DNA of 64,000 bases from NCBI RefSeq assembly GCF_001544455.2, contig NZ_FCOC02000002.1, forward strand, positions 558,001 through 622,000, read 5' to 3'. Every line of letters starts with the position of its first letter. Within the stretch, counting starts at the first letter, position 1. The notes beneath the pieces are model-generated. The model saw nothing but the letters and a program-made list of their open reading frames with translations. It was not told the origin of the DNA and did no database searches. The stretch is from Caballeronia sordidicola. Lineage in GTDB: Bacteria > Pseudomonadota > Gammaproteobacteria > Burkholderiales > Burkholderiaceae. The position numbers and the translations under genes are program-made. Shown here one piece after another: positions 17,853 to 25,765 of the stretch.

Positions 17853-19085
17853 TCAAGCCATAACAGTCCGCTTAAAAAACCTGCTAAAAACCGCATAACA
17901 GGCGCAGGCGACCAAGATCGAATCAATTGAAGGAATACTCGTAAAGGTAAACACATCCTTCACCGTCATAAATCCAACAAGTGATCCAATAATCCAGGCA
18001 ACGAATGTGAGCACCTTAACCTGCGATTCGGCCACGAGCACCTTCGCGTCATACCCCCCTCGCCGATAAAGCAAAAAATCCGCAATATAAATCCCGGCAA
18101 CGGGTGGCGTAGCAATCCCCAGAAACAACAGAAAGGGGATAAACCATCCCATGATGTCCATGCTTCCTACAATCATGGCGAGAATCCCCAACGCAACGGT
18201 AATCTGCCATTTCGGAAAACGCGTGAACAGCGTCGATACCACCAGCGTGCCCTGAAACATATTGCCGGCATTGCCCGTCACGGTTGCAAATATCAGGAGC
18301 AACGCGGCCGGCAAAACCGCGCCAAACACGGCCATGGAACCAAGCAGTGAATTCTGTCCCGTCATTCCGCTCGGCGTAGCGCCCGCCCAATACAACAACG
18401 GATAAGCAATCAGAAACGTCAGCGCGGCACCAATCACCGCGTGCTTGCGGTCATGCACGAAGCTGCCAAAGTCCGGCAATGTGGCAACCAGCACGATAAT
18501 CGTGCCAACAACTGTCGACGCAGCCACACCAGTATTCATCTCGGCGAGACGCGCGGGTATCTCCACCTGCCCGTGCAGCGCGACATAAAGGCAATATGCA
18601 AGCATCAATGCAATAACAGGGATTGCGAACAGCGCGACCTTGCCCAGCAACTCGAATCCAAACGCAGTCGCGGACACGAAGATCACGCAACCTATTGCGA
18701 CCAGAATGGGAACCGGCACATTCAGCCCATGCTGCGCCAAGAGGTCATGCACCGAATGCCCGAACATATTGGCAGTGACGGCAATCCATCCAAACAGGCT
18801 GATCGCAAGAAGGACGTTGATCGCGATCGCGCCTTTTTCGCCAAACGGATACTTCACGATCCCGTAAGTCGGCAATCGCGCTTTCTCTCCCACACAAATG
18901 GTGATGATCGACAAGATGGTCAAAATGATGCTGCCAATGATCACCACCTTGACCAACGCCGAACTGGACAGTTGACTCCCCAGACTCGACGACGAAAGCA
19001 GAACCGGCGTAATCGCAATGCCAAGCAGAATCATGGCAATGCGATACCCGGGCGCGGTATTCAAACGTTCGCTAGTTTCGCGCAT
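17853..19085 (-). CDS. NCS1-family (cytosine/purine/allantoin-type) permease
   Basis: 410 residues with about twelve hydrophobic segments, resembling CodB-like cytosine permeases of the nucleobase:cation symporter-1 family (the GILATIIGSMDIMGWFIPFLLFLGIATPPVAGIYIADF-type region near residues 300-350 is typical). AAGGA lies about 8 bases before the ATG. It is the last gene of a seven-gene minus-strand block for ureide/amide breakdown, so a ureido compound, hydantoin, allantoin-like or nucleobase substrate is the likely cargo. It converges on flhA. Confidence 0.88.
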   Translation of the reverse strand: MRETSERLNTAPGYRIAMILLGIAITPVLLSSSSLGSQLSSSALVKVVIIGSIILTILSIITICVGEKARLPTYGIVKYPFGEKGAIAINVLLAISLFGWIAVTANMFGHSVHDLLAQHGLNVPVPILVAIGCVIFVSATAFGFELLGKVALFAIPVIALMLAYCLYVALHGQVEIPARLAEMNTGVAASTVVGTIIVLVATLPDFGSFVHDRKHAVIGAALTFLIAYPLLYWAGATPSGMTGQNSLLGSMAVFGAVLPAALLLIFATVTGNAGNMFQGTLVVSTLFTRFPKWQITVALGILAMIVGSMDIMGWFIPFLLFLGIATPPVAGIYIADFLLYRRGGYDAKVLVAESQVKVLTFVAWIIGSLVGFMTVKDVFTFTSIPSIDSILVACACYAVFSRFFKRTVMA

Positions 19086-19115
19086 ACAAATAGTCCTTAC
19101 AGTGTTCTCGTGCTT

Positions 19116-19514
19116 TTACGCGGAATAAAAATGGCCCGTGTAGGCGCGCCAGCTTCCGTGTGGGGTGATTTCTTTCTGGTTTTCCACGAGCCACGGTTCA
19201 GCAAGTACGCCGAGTACCTGCGTGCCATCGCGCAACGTGACTTTCCCAATGGATAATCCCGACGGCTCGCTCAACAAAAGTCCCGCGAGCGAGACCGGCG
19301 GCAACGCCCAGATTTCAAGCGCGACCGATGTCCCGCCTTCCGCAACGCGAATCATCCCCGGATGCCGGTCGCCGATACTCCACAGCCGATAGTGCGCATC
19401 GGTTTGATCTTCCCGAACGAAGACGCCCTGCGCGGCGATCATGTTCGGATTCAAATCGAGGCCTCGCATGAGCGTGCCGTTCACGGCGAGCAAAGTGGTT
19501 TCCATAATCGTCAT
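19116..19514 (-). CDS. Free-standing allophanate hydrolase C-terminal-like domain
   Basis: 132 residues that match only the C-terminal domain of allophanate hydrolase (AtzF/DUR1 type): the LAVNGTLMRGLDLN opening, YRLWSIGD, PGMIRVAEGG, LEIWALP, GLSIGKVTLRDGTQVLG and the closing HGSWRAYTGHF. The amidase-signature domain that normally precedes it is absent, and no amidase gene is near. In full-length enzymes this domain has been linked to handling the N-carboxycarbamate intermediate. Its presence among carbamoyl-transfer genes suggests a role on a carbamoylated intermediate. The start could be 19514 or the ATG at 19505, which has better spacing to AGAGG. Confidence 0.8.
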   Translation of the reverse strand: MTIMETTLLAVNGTLMRGLDLNPNMIAAQGVFVREDQTDAHYRLWSIGDRHPGMIRVAEGGTSVALEIWALPPVSLAGLLLSEPSGLSIGKVTLRDGTQVLGVLAEPWLVENQKEITPHGSWRAYTGHFYSA

Positions 19515-19573
19515 GCCTCTATGTTTTGTTTAAAAATCTGGATTGCTAAACATTCAATGCGCGAATAAAAAAA

Positions 19574-20533
19574 TTATTGAGTGATCCACGTGCCGGTTTT
19601 CTGATCGAGCGCTCGACGAATGGCTTCGGGGCTCGTAATCAGGCCTTTGCCGTTTCCGCCATTAGCCCGGCTGTGCGCGACAAAGCGCATGATCGCTTCG
19701 ATTTTCGGCAGCATGCTGCCCGCTGCGAACTGGTTTTGGTCGATCAGCGTTTGCGCTTCCACGAGGCTTAATGTGTCGAGCCAGCGCTGGTCCGGCTTGC
19801 CGAAGTTGACCGCAACTTGCTCCACGCCCGTGGGAATCAACAGCAGATCCGCGCCAAGCTGCTCGGCGAGTAGCGCGGAAGCCAGGTCTTTGTCGATAAC
19901 CGCTTCCACACCCGATATCTGCCGATGCTCGTCCACTACAACCGGAATGCCTCCGCCGCCGCACGCAATCACAATGCACCCTTCCTTGAGCAACCTGGCG
20001 ATCACCTCGCGCTCCATGATCTCGAGCGGCTGCGGCGAAGCCACGGTGCGGCGCCAGCCACGCCCGGCGTCTTCCATCAGCGTCCAGCCGAGTTCCTGTT
20101 GACGCTTGCGCGCGGTGGCTTCATCGAAGAACGCGCCTATTGGCTTGGCCGGATCGCGGAACGCCGGATCGTCGCGGCTCACGCGCGTTTGCGTAACGAC
20201 AGTCACCACGCGCCGGTCGATTCCCCGGCGGCTCAACTCGTTGCTCAACGCCTTCTGGAACATATAGCCGATAGCGCCCTGCGTATCGCCCACAGCGTAG
20301 TCCAGCGGAACCGGACGGACTTCGTCTGCGGCAAGCTCGGAACGCCGCAAGATGAAACCGACCTGTGGCCCGTTGCCGTGCGTAAGCACCAGGTCCCAGC
20401 CGGCCTCGATCATCTCTGCAATGTGTCCCGCGCTCTCGATCACGGCTTCGTATTGATCAGGAATACTATTGTGTTCGTCGTCGCGAATCAGCGCATTTCC
20501 GCCGACCGCGACTATTGCCAGAGGCTTCGTCAT
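19574..20533 (-). CDS. Carbamate kinase (ArcC / AllK-like)
   Basis: 319 residues of the carbamate kinase family: VAVGGNALI at the N terminus, LTHGNGPQVG at residues 50-59, and VIACGGGGIPVV centrally. In catabolic settings it converts carbamoyl phosphate and ADP to ATP, ammonia and CO2. No arginine deiminase or ornithine transcarbamylase gene is nearby; instead it follows FdrA and DUF1116 genes, as ybcF (allK) does in E. coli, so carbamoyl phosphate most likely comes from the FdrA-type transcarbamylase. The gap to the DUF1116 gene is 18 bases. Confidence 0.94.
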   Translation of the reverse strand: MTKPLAIVAVGGNALIRDDEHNSIPDQYEAVIESAGHIAEMIEAGWDLVLTHGNGPQVGFILRRSELAADEVRPVPLDYAVGDTQGAIGYMFQKALSNELSRRGIDRRVVTVVTQTRVSRDDPAFRDPAKPIGAFFDEATARKRQQELGWTLMEDAGRGWRRTVASPQPLEIMEREVIARLLKEGCIVIACGGGGIPVVVDEHRQISGVEAVIDKDLASALLAEQLGADLLLIPTGVEQVAVNFGKPDQRWLDTLSLVEAQTLIDQNQFAAGSMLPKIEAIMRFVAHSRANGGNGKGLITSPEAIRRALDQKTGTWITQ

Positions 20534-20551
20534 GATGCGTACCCGTATGAT

Positions 20552-21958
20552 TTAAACGTACTCGGCCAGCGCGCGGATCGCGTCGATAAACCCAGGCATC
20601 GGCGCCGTGGTTATCCCGGCGCCGATCTGCCCCACGCCCGCCTGCTTGTGCGCAATCCCCGTGTTGATGATCGGCAGGATGCCGCGATCGACCACCTTGC
20701 GCGCATCGATACCCGCTGCGGTCGGCGCGAAATTCAGCGCTGGCAGCGTGAACGCGGGATTCCCGCCGATGGTGATGGCCTGCATGCGACGGCTGTTGTT
20801 CGTGGCGTCCGCCGGCGTTCCGCCCACGAACTTGACAATAGCCGGCGACGACGCCATGGCGAATCCGCCCACGCCCGCGGTCTCGGTGATCGCGCTGTCG
20901 CCAAGATCGGCCGCCGCGTCTTCCACGCCGTATCCGGGGAAGAACAGGCCTTCAACCGGATTGGCCGGCGCCTGAAACCAGCGGTCGCCGGTGCCTGACA
21001 TCTGAATGCCGAAGTTCACGCCGTTGCGCGCCATGACGGTGATCATGGAACTGAAGGGAACGTTGTGGGCGGCGTCCATCATCGCCTTGCACGCCGCCAT
21101 GGACAGGTTCAGGAAGAAGTGATCATTTCCCACGATGAACGCCGTCACGCGCTGGATGGTGTCGATCGGCAAGCCGCTGGACAGCAACGCGGGAATCAGG
21201 CGCTTTACGAGCAATCCCGTGGCGGCGGCATTGCGGTTATGGACTTCGTCGCCCATGTGCAGCGCCTGCGCCATCATCGGCTTGAGTTCCACTTCGCCGA
21301 GCACCTTCAGCGCGGTCTTCAATGCGGGCGCGAGTTCGTCCTTCATCCAGTGGAGGCGGTCCAGCACTTCGGCGTTGTTCGCGCCAAAGCGCAGCACTTT
21401 GCCGAGCCCTTCGTTGAAGTTGCTGAACGTGCGCCGGCCGTTGGTCTTGTTTTCGATCACCCACAGCGGCATGGACGGGCTGATGATCCCGGCCATGGGA
21501 CCCACCGCGCCAAAATGATGGCAAGGCTCGAAGCGGATCGCGCCGTCCTGGGCCATTTTCTCGGCGGCTTCATGCGTGCTTGCCCAGCCTTCGAACAGGA
21601 TCGCGCCGACGATCGCGCCCTTCACCGGCCCGCACATGTTCGGCCAGTCGATAGGCGGACCCGCGTGCAGGATCAGCTTTCTCTGCGACATCGCGCTGAT
21701 CGCACTCGACGCGATCATCACGTCGACCAGAACCGGCTGTGCCGCGAGGTAATGCTGGAACGCCTGCTGGTTGGCCTGATCGACCAGCGGATGGCGTATC
21801 AGCGACGCCAGCGCGAGTCCCGCATCGACGTTGCCAAGCGCGGGCGGCTGCCACGTCAGGTTGATCACGTCCCCCCCGGCGAGCGCAAGGTTATCGGCAA
21901 AACTGCTTAGACCCGCATTGACCACATGGAGTGGCTGTTGAAATAGCGTATTCATCAT
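20552..21958 (-). CDS. DUF1116 protein (YlbE / AllG-like), oxamate-transcarbamylase-type subunit
   Basis: About 468 residues of the DUF1116 family (YlbE in E. coli). Typical segments include NVDAGLALASLIRHPLVDQAN and GPPIDWPNMCGPVKGAIVGAILFEGWA. The two adjacent ATG codons at 21958 and 21955 are both possible; either lies only 7-10 bases after the FdrA stop, so the genes are surely cotranscribed. In E. coli the FdrA/YlbE/YlbF trio was assigned to oxamate transcarbamylase activity, which splits oxalurate with phosphate into oxamate and carbamoyl phosphate. The same chemistry is inferred here but not shown. Confidence 0.87.
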   Translation of the reverse strand: MMNTLFQQPLHVVNAGLSSFADNLALAGGDVINLTWQPPALGNVDAGLALASLIRHPLVDQANQQAFQHYLAAQPVLVDVMIASSAISAMSQRKLILHAGPPIDWPNMCGPVKGAIVGAILFEGWASTHEAAEKMAQDGAIRFEPCHHFGAVGPMAGIISPSMPLWVIENKTNGRRTFSNFNEGLGKVLRFGANNAEVLDRLHWMKDELAPALKTALKVLGEVELKPMMAQALHMGDEVHNRNAAATGLLVKRLIPALLSSGLPIDTIQRVTAFIVGNDHFFLNLSMAACKAMMDAAHNVPFSSMITVMARNGVNFGIQMSGTGDRWFQAPANPVEGLFFPGYGVEDAAADLGDSAITETAGVGGFAMASSPAIVKFVGGTPADATNNSRRMQAITIGGNPAFTLPALNFAPTAAGIDARKVVDRGILPIINTGIAHKQAGVGQIGAGITTAPMPGFIDAIRALAEYV

Positions 21959-21965
21959 GGTTCCG

Positions 21966-23522
21966 TTATTTTTGCGCCTGGGCTTGAGCGACGTGGCACG
22001 CCCAGAGCGCTGCCTGCGCGTTGCAACCCGCGACCAGCACGCGGGCTTCGCGCAGAATGTCGACCTGGCGGCTTCGGACTTGCGGATCGGCCTGCGTGCC
22101 GCAAACATGCGAGATCAGGACCGGCAAATCGCGACCGGCCGCCTGCAGCCGCGCTTGTTCTATCAGTGCGAGCAACTCGGTCGCGGGGTCCATCGACGCG
22201 CCGTAGCCGAGTACCAGGTCGAACAGCACGACGGCGGTCTGCGCGTCATTCAATTCGGCGAGAACGCGCTGGTTACGCAACGTCGGATCGATCATTGGAT
22301 GCGGGCGGCCGCGCGTGAAGTCGTCGTCGCCCATGTCGACGAGTGTGTGGCCGAAGCTGTGCCAGATATCCTCGAGTTTCATATTCGATGCCACCGGCGT
22401 ATTCGACGACGCCGGGAACCCGCGTTCGCGCAGCAGCAACTGGCTCTCGTAGCAGAACGTGCCGCCTGCGAACACCCCGCGAACGAAGCGGCGGATAGAC
22501 GGCAGCGTGCGGCTGTATTCGTCGAGACGCGCGGCATCCGGCGCTCCCACCACGGCAACCGATTCCGGCAACGCCGCGCCTGACAGCAACGCGACGGCGA
22601 AACCGGCGGCGTCCGCCAGCGTGTGCGCGGGCGTAATGCCCGGTACGTTCATGTCGCCAGCGCGCGCGCCGAGAAAGTTCACGACCACGGGTTTGCCCGC
22701 CGCCCGTGCGCGCGCCAGGATTTTCTCCGCAACCGCCGGCGCGGGCGGCTTGGAGATCAGCACGATTACCTTTGTGTCCGGATCCTGCGCGAGCGCGTCG
22801 AGACCGTAAAGCATGGAAATGCCGCCGATCTCCTCGTGCAGGTCGTGTCCGCCGGTTCCGAGCGCTTGGGAAATCCCCGCGCCCAATTGATCGATACGGC
22901 TCGTCACTTCCTGCAGCCCCGTTCCCGAGGCGGCCACCACGCCGATCGCTCCGCGCCGGACCACGTTCGCGAACCCGAGCGGCATGCCGTTGATAATGGC
23001 GGTGCCGCAATCCGGTCCCATCACCAGCAGGTTTTTATCCCGGGCGAGGGTTTTGATCGCGCGTTCGTGCTCGAGGCTGACGTTGTCGCTGAATAGCATT
23101 ACCGACATGCCCAGATGCAGCGCCTTGGTCGCCTCGGCCGCGGCGTAGTCGCCCGGCACGGAGATCAGTGCGAGATTCGAGGCGTTTTCCTGCTCCGCCG
23201 CCATTTCGAGGCTGACGAGCGGCGGCGGCCGGATGCCATCGCCGCCCGATTCCTGCGGCTTCGCGGTGAGGGCCTCTTCTGCCAGCGCGAGCGCGGCGTC
23301 GCAAGCCGCATCCCCGCCGCGCACGGCGATGACCAGATCGTTCGGACCGGCCTTCACGCCGTCGTCGAGATTGGCATCGCGTAACTGGGCGAGGTTCGTC
23401 TCGGTGCCCATGGCGACCGACGCCTGCTCGATATCCGGCAACGCGCTGATCCGGGCCGAGATTTGCATCAGGGAGACGGAGTCCTGATACATGTTTTTGA
23501 AAACTTTCGTTCTTATGCTCAT
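21966..23522 (-). CDS. fdrA: FdrA-like acyl-CoA synthetase-fold protein (AllF-like)
   Basis: 518 residues from ATG at 23522; an in-frame TTG two codons earlier is less likely. The N-terminal YQDSVSLMQISARI and SVAMGTETN strings match E. coli FdrA. Later segments (GPDCGTAIINGMPLGFANVVRRGAIGVVAASGTG-type region, then the GHDLHEEIGG loop) are those of succinyl-CoA synthetase alpha-like folds, without evidence of a CoA substrate. It is the core subunit of the inferred carbamoyl-transfer complex with DUF1116 and DUF2877 proteins. A 127-base gap precedes it. Confidence 0.9.
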   Translation of the reverse strand: MSIRTKVFKNMYQDSVSLMQISARISALPDIEQASVAMGTETNLAQLRDANLDDGVKAGPNDLVIAVRGGDAACDAALALAEEALTAKPQESGGDGIRPPPLVSLEMAAEQENASNLALISVPGDYAAAEATKALHLGMSVMLFSDNVSLEHERAIKTLARDKNLLVMGPDCGTAIINGMPLGFANVVRRGAIGVVAASGTGLQEVTSRIDQLGAGISQALGTGGHDLHEEIGGISMLYGLDALAQDPDTKVIVLISKPPAPAVAEKILARARAAGKPVVVNFLGARAGDMNVPGITPAHTLADAAGFAVALLSGAALPESVAVVGAPDAARLDEYSRTLPSIRRFVRGVFAGGTFCYESQLLLRERGFPASSNTPVASNMKLEDIWHSFGHTLVDMGDDDFTRGRPHPMIDPTLRNQRVLAELNDAQTAVVLFDLVLGYGASMDPATELLALIEQARLQAAGRDLPVLISHVCGTQADPQVRSRQVDILREARVLVAGCNAQAALWACHVAQAQAQK

Positions 23523-23649
23523 TTCCAATTCCGGTGATCGTTACACCCGATGCTTCAAAAGCGGCCGAATGCGGGCCTGGCGAATCCGGCGTTGCATACG
23601 CCGAATGCCATCGAACCGATGAACAGATATTTGCTTGATCTTTATCCGA

Positions 23650-24537
23650 TCAGCGAATTTCTTCTTGCGCTACGGTTTCGAGCGACCTGATTCCATGCAG
23701 AAAACCTCCCAGACAATCCACGCCAGAAGACGCACCAAACTCCATCACCTTATTCGCGGAAAGCGCAATATCCGCCGCCGGGCATTTTCGAGTCAAAATA
23801 CTGATCAAATAATCGACAGGTTCCGAATAATGTCCTTGAAGCGCAAGAGTCAGATAATGCCGGCTGATACTCGTGGTCCGGTGAAGCTGACTTTTGATTG
23901 TGGACTCCAATAATTTCAAATGCGCCGCGATGACGTCAATATGCTGCCAGGACTGCAACGCCGCGAGATAACCCAGCAGATAATCGTCGCCATCGGGCGT
24001 CAGCCCCGTTCCGAAGCCGATCAACTCGGATACGCTCCCGTTGAGCGCCGATGCATCGTCGCTTACATTCAGCCGTGGCGCGCGTCCATTCGCAGGCCAG
24101 CCCGGCAGCAACTGAAGGCTGCTTCGCACTTCGCGCTGCCGGCAGTAAGCAACTAGCTGGCTGGCAAGCGCTGGATAGACGCCGACGAAGGCGTCGAGCG
24201 AGCAGGTGTCCCGCGCTTTTTCCGCCTTCGGCCGCCAGCATGGCGCGCGGCTGAGATCGGCGCGCCAGCGTGCGGCGTGCAGCACGTTGCCTTCGAGCAC
24301 GACGGGTTCGCGCGGCCGGGACTGGTGGCGCCAGTCCCAACCCGGCGGCGTGACAATCCTGATGGCAGTCGGCAGGTTCTGAAAACGCGGGCTGAGCAAG
24401 GTCAGCAATTCCCCGTTTGCCGATGACAGGTTCAACGCATGCTGGAAGTGACTGTGCACCCAGAACCGCAGCGCCTCGCGCGGGCCGTGCTCGGCGAGAT
24501 AGCCAATCGAGGACACTTCGAACGAGATGAGCGCCAT
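23650..24537 (-). CDS. DUF2877 protein (YlbF / AllH-like)
   Basis: 295 residues of DUF2877. The family core is seen in LIGFGTGLTPDGDDYLLGYLAAL (around residues 175-195) and the C-terminal HRTTSISRHYLTLALQGHYSEPV segment. DUF2877 members accompany FdrA and DUF1116 genes in E. coli and elsewhere. Here it precedes fdrA, whereas in E. coli it follows ylbE. No clear ribosome binding site precedes the ATG at 24537; it starts 29 bases after the hydrolase stop and may depend on coupling. Confidence 0.87.
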   Translation of the reverse strand: MALISFEVSSIGYLAEHGPREALRFWVHSHFQHALNLSSANGELLTLLSPRFQNLPTAIRIVTPPGWDWRHQSRPREPVVLEGNVLHAARWRADLSRAPCWRPKAEKARDTCSLDAFVGVYPALASQLVAYCRQREVRSSLQLLPGWPANGRAPRLNVSDDASALNGSVSELIGFGTGLTPDGDDYLLGYLAALQSWQHIDVIAAHLKLLESTIKSQLHRTTSISRHYLTLALQGHYSEPVDYLISILTRKCPAADIALSANKVMEFGASSGVDCLGGFLHGIRSLETVAQEEIR

Positions 24538-24566
24538 GGCCGGATGTCCGGGGAATCAGCTTGAAG

Positions 24567-25235
24567 TTAGCCGCGCAGTCCGTCGATAACCGCTGTTGCG
24601 TTGCTCACCCAGCCAAAAATCGCGCCCTGCGCCTTGATCATCTCCAGCGCCGATTTCTGGAATTCGGGGAAGTAGGAACCTACGCAATCCGCCGGGATGA
24701 TGCATTCATAGCCGCGATCGTTGGCTTCGCGAACGGTGGTGGTGACGCAGACTTCGGTGGTGACGCCGCACACAATAAGCGTCTTGATGCCGTGGTTTTG
24801 CAGGATGAGCTGCAAGTCGGTTTCATAGAACGCGCCCTTGCCGGGTTTGTCGATGATGGGTTCGCCGAGCGCCGGATAAAGCTCGGGAATGATGTCGTGG
24901 CCCGCTTCGCCGCGCACCAGGATGCGGCCCATGGGGCCGTCTGTGCCAATGAAACGCTTGCCGCCGCGCGTGAGTTTTGCCGGAGGACAATCGGCCAGAT
25001 CCGCGCGATGGCCTTCCCGCGTATGAACGACGAGCAGCTTGGCGTCCCGGGCGGCCTTCAGCAATTTCCTGCAAGGCTCAATGGCGCTGCGTACCAGTGA
25101 TACGTCATTTCCCAGCGCCTCGCCGAATCCGCCCGGCTCAACGAAATCACGCTGCATGTCGATCATGACCAATGCTGTTGTTTCTGCATTGAACGGTAAT
25201 GGAAATGGCTCAGCCTGAAACAGTTTTTGTGGCAT
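24567..25235 (-). CDS. Isochorismatase-family cysteine hydrolase, biuret-hydrolase-like
   Basis: 222 residues. Expected catalytic residues are Asp26 (VMIDMQRDF), Lys130/Lys133 in IIDKPGKGAF, and Cys163 in TTEVCVTTT with the preceding cis-peptide region. The HTREGHRADLADCP, GRILVRGE, HDIIPELYP and REANDRGYEC segments resemble biuret hydrolase (BiuH) and related ureido-amide hydrolases more than RutB or nicotinamidase, judging from memory of those sequences. It is the first gene of the block, with AAGGA 8 bases before its ATG. Likely substrate: a small carbamoylated amide such as biuret, triuret or an oxalurate-like ureide. Confidence 0.85.
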   Translation of the reverse strand: MPQKLFQAEPFPLPFNAETTALVMIDMQRDFVEPGGFGEALGNDVSLVRSAIEPCRKLLKAARDAKLLVVHTREGHRADLADCPPAKLTRGGKRFIGTDGPMGRILVRGEAGHDIIPELYPALGEPIIDKPGKGAFYETDLQLILQNHGIKTLIVCGVTTEVCVTTTVREANDRGYECIIPADCVGSYFPEFQKSALEMIKAQGAIFGWVSNATAVIDGLRG

Positions 25236-25765
25236 TTCAAATTTCCTTGAAGAATGTCAGGGGACGAAATGTTGAGTCAGATATCGCGATTCATGTGAAT
25301 AACCGGTCGATTTATTATATGGAGGTTCTTTCCAGCGGACGACTGATATTTGATGGATTTCAAGATTATTCATTAATTGGCAAGGTTAATTCCATTCGTT
25401 TCCAAAAATTAATAAAGCCTTTATCACGAACGAATATGAATGTTATTGCGCGACGATAAATTGCTCAGCGGCATAATGGCGCGCCACGAATAAATAATCG
25501 AGATCGAACGCCGAAATCCGCATTTGGGCACTGCGGGGCGGCCTCAATCATCTGATGTTTGAGGGCTTGGTTTCCGCATCGGCGAGCCCCGCGCCGAACC
25601 CTCGAATTACCCCGCTTTCCCGGCTCTTATCAGCCAATGGCGCATTGGCCGCCCAAGCAATAATTCACTCACTGGATAACGGCGCGTCGCTTGAGCGTAA
25701 GACAAGTCAACCGCGACCGTTCAACCGCAATAAAACAGCGTGGGCGCAAGCTCAACGGGGGTCAA
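25236..25765. other. Divergent intergenic region between the ureide block and flhF
   Basis: This 530-base gap has two parts. From 25236 to about 25500 it is markedly AT-rich compared with everything around it and encodes nothing convincing; on the minus strand TATAAT occurs at 25319-25314, about 80 bases before the hydrolase start, with only a weak -35 match. From about 25540 to 25765 it is GC-rich and contains the flhF upstream element and a palindrome GCCAATG-GCG-CATTGGC at 25633-25649. Confidence 0.5.
25597..25677 (+). promoter_or_regulatory. flhF upstream element, homologous to the flhB upstream element
   Basis: Aligns block by block with 14331-14410: AACCC, GAAT.ACCCC.CTTTC, ATCA.CCAAT, TTGG.CGCC, GCAATAAT and CACTGGAT occur in the same order with nearly the same spacing. 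It lies about 90 bases upstream of the flhF start. It probably supplies the flhF-flhG-fliA operon with a promoter of the same class as flhBA. Confidence 0.5.

Noticed and set aside
19574..20533. Carbamate kinase as part of an arginine deiminase pathway
   Set aside because: No arcA, arcB or arcD gene is present; the kinase is embedded with FdrA and DUF1116 genes.
25199..25459. 86-codon plus-strand frame overlapping the start of the BiuH-like gene
   Set aside because: It lies in the AT-rich control region and partly over a certain gene, with no ribosome binding site and no family resemblance.
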